A DNA stretch of 35,080 nt from a virus: the IMG/VR virus record IMGVR_UViG_3300027839_000034, positions 1 to 35,080 of that record. One strand, given 5' to 3'. The notes beneath the pieces were generated by a model. The model saw only the letters and a program-made list of their open reading frames with translations, was not told where the DNA came from and did no database searches. The position numbers and the translations under genes were made by a program. Every line of letters starts with the position of its first letter. The first letter of the stretch is position 1. Positions 30,490 to 35,080 of the stretch are shown piece by piece.

Positions 30490-33400
30490 TTGGCAGTAAT
30501 TGCACAAGTATTCCAATCGAACATATTTCAGAACAGTGTATTCCAACAAGGATATGGTTCTCCTGCATTTCAAAAGAATGTATTCCAAAACAATGTATTT
30601 GATGTACCTACTACAGTAATCAAAGTTATTAATGAGACTATAAACACAGCAGAATCTAAAGCAAAATTACAATCATTAATAAGATCACTTGATGAGACAA
30701 TATCCATACAGTCATTTAGAAGTAGACTTAGAGCAATCCTTAAACTCGTATCAGATAACGTTCAAACCACAGAACAAAGAAATACACTAAGAGGTTTATC
30801 TAGGGCATTAAATGAAACTGTAAACACTCAGGAATCAATGACACAATATCTGACTATACTAAGATCTTTGATAGAGACTGAGCAAATATCAGAATCAAAG
30901 GTAAGACTACTTTCTATTAATAGAATTATAAATAAGACCGTACAGGTAGCAAGTTCAATAGTAAAATCAAGAGGAATTAGAAAGGTCATAAGTGAGATAG
31001 TAACTGTGGGTAAGGCAGTATTCCAATACAATGTGTTCCAGAATAATGTGTTCCAGTTATCTATAGATGAATCTATATTGTTAAGAGAAAGGATAAAGAC
31101 TGTAACAGAAACCATATCCATACAGTCATTCAGAGACAGGTCAAGGGTTATTAAAAGAGTAATAAGTGAGGGCATCAGTCTATCTGAATCCTTGTATAAA
31201 GGTTGGATAAAGAGAGTCAATAATACTGTAAATATTATCGCAGTAAACATGCCTGTATTTAGTATAACCAAAATCATATCAGAAGTATTGTCAATAGGCA
31301 AGGCAGTATTCCAGTCCAATGTATTCCAAAACAATGTGTTCCAGAACACTATTGATGAGACTATTGCATTATTAGGAAAGGTAAGAGTTGTATCTGAAAC
31401 AGTTCAGGCAAGTGATGCTTTCAAGATGTTACGAGGAATAAACAAAGTTGTAACATCAACCATACAGTTAGCAGAATCACAAATACATCTAAGTGTTGTA
31501 CGCAAAGTTATATCTGAGACAGTCAATATCCTAGCATTTAGAGATAGATTAAGAGCAATCAGAAAGATAGTTACTGACTCAGTACAGGTAGCAGAGGTTA
31601 AGAATTACTTCCAATCTATAATCATGTTAGTAAACAATACTGTTTCTATTAACATAGTAGGATTATTCCAGTCTAATATATTCCAGTCTAATGTATTCCA
31701 AAATGTCAATGTAGAGGCTATTGTAATAAGAGGATTGAATAGAATAATTAATAAGACTATAAGTGTATCTGACTCCTTCAATAGTCATAGAGTATTAAGA
31801 AGAATATTATCTAACACTGTAAGTGTATCACAGTCAGAGAATAGATTGATGATTATCAAGAGAGTATTTACTAACACTGTTCAAGTAGCAGAGTCAGCAA
31901 TACGATCATCTATAATGAAGAAAGTGTATAATGAGACTGTTAACATACTAGCATTTAGAACCAAGTTAGAACAGTTCACAAGAGTGATAAGTGAGACAGT
32001 TCAACACAGTGAAATTATTAATGACTTTAGAGGAATGGGTAGAATAATTAACAACACATTAAACATATTAGAGAATGAGGCTAGAGCACTTGGATTTGTA
32101 AAGGTTGCTAACAGTGTTGTGAATATAGCACACTCCTATGTAAGACTCACAGTGTTGAGAAGGATAATAGACAACACCATATCATTATCTGAATCGTTAT
32201 ACAAGGGTTGGATAAAGAGTGTAAACAGTATCATAAGTACATCTGAATCACAAATACATCTAAGTGTTGTACGCAAAGTTATATCTGAGACTGTAAATAT
32301 TTTGGCTTTCAGAGATAGGCTCAGAGCACTTAGAAAGATAATCAATAATTCTATCAGTATATCTGAAACTGTACCAAGACTTAGAGGAGTATTTAGAATT
32401 ATAACAGAGACAGTACAAACCTCAGATGCTTCCAAATGGTATAGAACTATCAATAGAGTAGTAACATCAACTGTTCAAGTAGCAGAGTCATTGTTAAGAC
32501 GTAACGTAATGTTAAGAGTAAGAAATGAAGTAGTTAGAATAGGCAAACCTTTATTCCAATCCGATATATTCCAAACCAATGTATTCCAACAAGTTTCAGA
32601 GGCAATAAGAATACGAGGAATGAGAAGAACAATTAATAATACATTAAGTATATCTGAATCAATATTAAAGTACAGAGTATTAACTAGAATAATTAATAGT
32701 ACCTTATCTGTATCTGAAAATATTTCAAGACTCAAAGACTTGATAAAACATGTAAATGAAACTGTAAGCATACTTGCATTTAGAGTAAGAAACAGATCAA
32801 TCACACGAATTATTACTGATGTGGTTCAGATGGCAGAGGCATTTAATAAGAAATGGTCAAGAGCATTTACTGAAAGTGTAAGTGTATCTGATGGAAGAGT
32901 AGTATTAAAAGAATTAAGAATAATAATAAACAAGAGTATATCTATAACTGAATCATTCTATAAGAGTTGGAGTAGATCATTCACTGAATCAGTCAATATA
33001 TCTACTACTAAACCAAGACTTAGAGATTTGATGAGAATCATTACAAAATCAGTAAGCGTATCTGAGACAGTATCAAGACTCAGAGGATTATCAAAGGTTG
33101 TATCTGAGACAATTAATATATCTGAGATAGTAACTAGATTAAAATCTCACACCAAACATGTAAACGAATCAATACAGATAGTAACTTCATTAACCCCACG
33201 AAGAGTATTACAAAGAGTATATAATGAGACAGTTAACATACTTGCTTTCAGAGATAGACTCAGAGTACTTACAAGAATTATCAATAATACCATATCCGTA
33301 TCTGAGAATATGTACAAGGGTTGGGCTAAGAGTATCAATGAAACAATTTCAATTAATGTATCAGGTGCATTCCAAAATATATTCCAGTCCAATGTGTTCC

Positions 33401-34749
33401 AAATAGTACACAAAGAAGCCATTGTATTACTTACAATGAGAAGAATATTGACTGAATCTATAAGCATATCTGAAACATTATCAAGAATACTTTCAATCAA
33501 GAGAGTAGTAACAAGCACCATGAATGTTGCAGAATCATTATTGCCTTACAGAGTATTAAGCAGAGTGATAACAAAATCAGTAAGCGTATCAGAATCAATC
33601 TCAAGACTAAAAGACATTAGAAAGATAATATCTGAGACTGTTAATATCCTAGCATTTAGAGATAGACTCAGAGCAATCAGAAGAATCATAACTGAATCAA
33701 TCAGTATATCTGAAACAAGAATAAGATCAAGAGGAGTGATAAAAACAATCACTGATACAGTACAAACCTCAGATGTCTATATATTATATAGAGAATTGAG
33801 TAGAATCTTATCTGACACAGTTAACGTAGCAGAAACTAGAGTTAGATTAAGAGGAATCATAAAGACATTATCTGATACAGTTAATATATCTATAGGATTA
33901 ATACCATTACGTTCACTAGGTAGAACAATAACTGACACTGTCAATGTATCTGAGACAGTCTCAAGACTCAAAGACTTAATCAAACATATCAATGAGACAA
34001 TATCCATACAGTCATTCAGAGACAGATCAAGAGGACTACTCAGAATCATAACTGAAAGTATATCTGCATCTGAATCATTTGCACAAGGTTGGTCAAGAGC
34101 ATTTACTGAGTCAATATCTATTAGTGATAGCAATGTCAAATTAAGAGGAATCATAAAGACATTTACTGATGCAGTAAGCGTATCAGAATCAATCTCAAGA
34201 CTAAAAGATTTGATAAAACATGTAAATGAAACCATATCTATACAATCATTCAGAGATAGATCAAGGGACTTACTTAGAATTATAAATGAAACTATACAAT
34301 TATCAGAAACCATTCCAAGACTCAGAGGATTATCAAAGATAGTATCTGACACAGTTAATATATCTGAATTAAAGAATACAATAATTGGTAGTATTAAGAA
34401 TGTAACTGAGACTGTTAATATCCTAGCATTTAGAAGTAGGAAGAAAGTAATATCTATAGTTATTAATAATACATTAAGTATATCTGAATCAATTTCAAGA
34501 CTATTCGTAATTACACAAATAATAACTGAGACTGTTCAGGTGGCAGAATCAATAATCAAAGACTTGAGAGATGGTCTAGTAAGGGTAAGAAGGACTATAA
34601 GAATCAATAAACGTGGTGGATCAGCTAGCCTAAAAGGTAGATCCAAGACTACTAGACTAAGCAGAAAGGGCTCTCAGGAAGTATATGATAGGAGTAAGAA
34701 TGCGAAAGTTAATAAACGAAGTCAGGATATAAAGGGTGAAGACACATGA
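30490..34749 (+). CDS. giant repeat protein of about 20-residue units with FQxNxFQ blocks
   Basis: A 1419-residue protein. From about residue 45 to 1360 it is built of some 60 units of 19-21 residues, with consensus R(I/V)I(T/S/N)(E/D/N)(T/S)(V/I)(S/N/Q)(I/V)(S/A)E(S/T) followed by a variable part and R(L/S)R. A frequent variant carries ILAFRDRLRAI. Six blocks of the type FQSNVFQNNVFQ interrupt the units. The last 55 residues are very basic. From memory, thaumarchaeal surface proteins have similar 'ESLSISDSVS' repeats, so an adhesive or spike role is plausible. The start is TTG (30490), 10 bases after the previous stop; no better ATG is near. There is no signal peptide, as expected for a virion protein. 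Units differ in DNA, so they are not recent copies overall. Confidence 0.7.
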   Translation: MAVIAQVFQSNIFQNSVFQQGYGSPAFQKNVFQNNVFDVPTTVIKVINETINTAESKAKLQSLIRSLDETISIQSFRSRLRAILKLVSDNVQTTEQRNTLRGLSRALNETVNTQESMTQYLTILRSLIETEQISESKVRLLSINRIINKTVQVASSIVKSRGIRKVISEIVTVGKAVFQYNVFQNNVFQLSIDESILLRERIKTVTETISIQSFRDRSRVIKRVISEGISLSESLYKGWIKRVNNTVNIIAVNMPVFSITKIISEVLSIGKAVFQSNVFQNNVFQNTIDETIALLGKVRVVSETVQASDAFKMLRGINKVVTSTIQLAESQIHLSVVRKVISETVNILAFRDRLRAIRKIVTDSVQVAEVKNYFQSIIMLVNNTVSINIVGLFQSNIFQSNVFQNVNVEAIVIRGLNRIINKTISVSDSFNSHRVLRRILSNTVSVSQSENRLMIIKRVFTNTVQVAESAIRSSIMKKVYNETVNILAFRTKLEQFTRVISETVQHSEIINDFRGMGRIINNTLNILENEARALGFVKVANSVVNIAHSYVRLTVLRRIIDNTISLSESLYKGWIKSVNSIISTSESQIHLSVVRKVISETVNILAFRDRLRALRKIINNSISISETVPRLRGVFRIITETVQTSDASKWYRTINRVVTSTVQVAESLLRRNVMLRVRNEVVRIGKPLFQSDIFQTNVFQQVSEAIRIRGMRRTINNTLSISESILKYRVLTRIINSTLSVSENISRLKDLIKHVNETVSILAFRVRNRSITRIITDVVQMAEAFNKKWSRAFTESVSVSDGRVVLKELRIIINKSISITESFYKSWSRSFTESVNISTTKPRLRDLMRIITKSVSVSETVSRLRGLSKVVSETINISEIVTRLKSHTKHVNESIQIVTSLTPRRVLQRVYNETVNILAFRDRLRVLTRIINNTISVSENMYKGWAKSINETISINVSGAFQNIFQSNVFQIVHKEAIVLLTMRRILTESISISETLSRILSIKRVVTSTMNVAESLLPYRVLSRVITKSVSVSESISRLKDIRKIISETVNILAFRDRLRAIRRIITESISISETRIRSRGVIKTITDTVQTSDVYILYRELSRILSDTVNVAETRVRLRGIIKTLSDTVNISIGLIPLRSLGRTITDTVNVSETVSRLKDLIKHINETISIQSFRDRSRGLLRIITESISASESFAQGWSRAFTESISISDSNVKLRGIIKTFTDAVSVSESISRLKDLIKHVNETISIQSFRDRSRDLLRIINETIQLSETIPRLRGLSKIVSDTVNISELKNTIIGSIKNVTETVNILAFRSRKKVISIVINNTLSISESISRLFVITQIITETVQVAESIIKDLRDGLVRVRRTIRINKRGGSASLKGRSKTTRLSRKGSQEVYDRSKNAKVNKRSQDIKGEDT
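30505..33402 (+). repeat. six FQxNxFQ-type blocks inside the giant repeat gene
   Basis: Blocks lie near 30505-30600, 31016-31057, 31305-31345, 31665-31706, 32550-32592 and 33367-33402. Each encodes two to four copies of (V/I)FQxN and is preceded by a short Gly-containing strand such as IGKAV. The DNA repeats GTATTCCA and GTGTTCCA many times. The spacing between blocks is irregular (about 290-885 bases). Confidence 0.7.
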
Positions 34750-35080
34750 GCATGGATATGACACCAAGATCAACATCTTTTACTATAAAGGTAGGCAGTA
34801 CTACTACACTTGAACTTACTATTAAGAACGCTGATGGTACAGCAAGAGATCTATCTAATACTACTACATTTTATTCAGGTAAATGGAAGGTATGGAAACC
34901 AGATGGCACTCTTTTAGTAGACAAATCCATTGTATATGGCACTAGATCCAGTGGAATAGTATCTGTAACATTTGGTAGTACAGAGATAACAGCAGCCAAA
35001 GCAGGTATTTGGGCAGGGGAAGTAGAGTTAAGAAACACATCTGATGTCATATCAGAACAAACGCAAACTTTTAATTTCAC
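34746..35080 (+). CDS. BppU-like baseplate/fibre protein, N-terminal part (cut by window edge)
   Basis: The ATG at 34746 overlaps the previous stop (ATGA) and the frame stays open to the window end, 111 residues visible. The order is SFTIKVGSTTTLELTIKNAD, DLSN, WKVWKPDGTLLVDKS, a strand 'SGIVSVTFGS', then AGIWAGEVEL and SEQTQTFNF. This matches the immunoglobulin-like N-terminal domain of BppU-type baseplate proteins, where 'W.kPDGT.l' and 'aG.w.gElel' are the main marks. That domain docks receptor-binding proteins to the tail tip. It continues the fibre operon. Confidence 0.6.
   Translation, partial: MSMDMTPRSTSFTIKVGSTTTLELTIKNADGTARDLSNTTTFYSGKWKVWKPDGTLLVDKSIVYGTRSSGIVSVTFGSTEITAAKAGIWAGEVELRNTSDVISEQTQTFNF

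Noticed and set aside
33147-34352. Several minus-strand frames opposite the giant repeat gene
   Set aside because: They arise from the repeated codons of the plus-strand protein and have repetitive Ser/Leu/Ile-rich, non-protein-like sequence.
30490-34749. Repeated DNA that could be mistaken for a CRISPR array
   Set aside because: The repeats are in one open frame, vary in length and sequence, and follow a 20-residue protein period; there are no uniform spacers.
34871-35080. Minus-strand frame at the right edge
   Set aside because: The plus strand encodes a clear BppU-like domain over the same bases, coupled to the preceding gene by ATGA.

Overview
The window reads as the structural half of a head-tailed (caudovirus-type) virus of an ammonia-oxidising archaeon (Nitrososphaeria/Thaumarchaeota, probably a marine Nitrosopumilus-like host), either as a free genome or as a provirus. 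Four things point to this: (1) the DNA is AT-rich, about one third G+C by eye; (2) many genes have an archaeal TATA-like box centred about 25 bases before the ATG, so their mRNAs should be leaderless; (3) small zinc-ribbon proteins of the CKGxC...CPCC type, which I associate from memory with Thaumarchaeota, are present; (4) the main gene order is portal, protease, capsid, connectors, tail tube, tail chaperone, tape measure, hub, fibres, as in tailed viruses.

Left flank (1-2150): a minus-strand block holds the start of an HesB/IscA-type Fe-S carrier, an exported coiled-coil protein, two small zinc proteins, a small membrane protein and a 59-residue protein. A 269-base gap inside it (1472-1740) contains strong inverted repeats. 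These genes may be host chromosome next to a provirus, or viral accessory genes. No integrase, att site or tRNA was seen to decide this.

Head module (2177-12302): a tiny Cys-rich protein, the portal with two Cys clusters, two small genes, one minus-strand gene of unknown role, two small membrane proteins (holin-like by size only), a prohead protease fused to a very long hydrophilic tail, a scaffold-like protein, the HK97-type major capsid protein, a secreted metzincin-type metalloprotease and two small virion-like proteins. No terminase is visible, so packaging genes must lie outside the window.

Neck and tail module (12336-21112): connector, neck protein, tail terminator, tail tube, tail assembly chaperone with a probable -1 frameshifted second product, tape measure (604 residues, about 90 nm of tail by the usual 0.15 nm per residue rule, so a siphovirus-like tail), an FN3-bearing distal tail protein and a LamG-bearing hub protein.

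Host-recognition module (21175-35080): a long run of overlapping or closely spaced genes for fibres, with glycine-rich, LamG-like and kelch-like repeat domains, a coiled-coil protein, a zinc ribbon, two related adhesin-like proteins, a 1419-residue protein made of about 20-residue repeats, and the start of a BppU-like baseplate protein cut by the window edge.

The most notable points are the hidden -1 frame of the tail chaperone, the secreted metzincin inside the capsid module, the giant repeat protein with its FQxNxFQ blocks, the shared modules among fibre genes, and the structured intergenic regions at 1511-1708 and 11916-11970.
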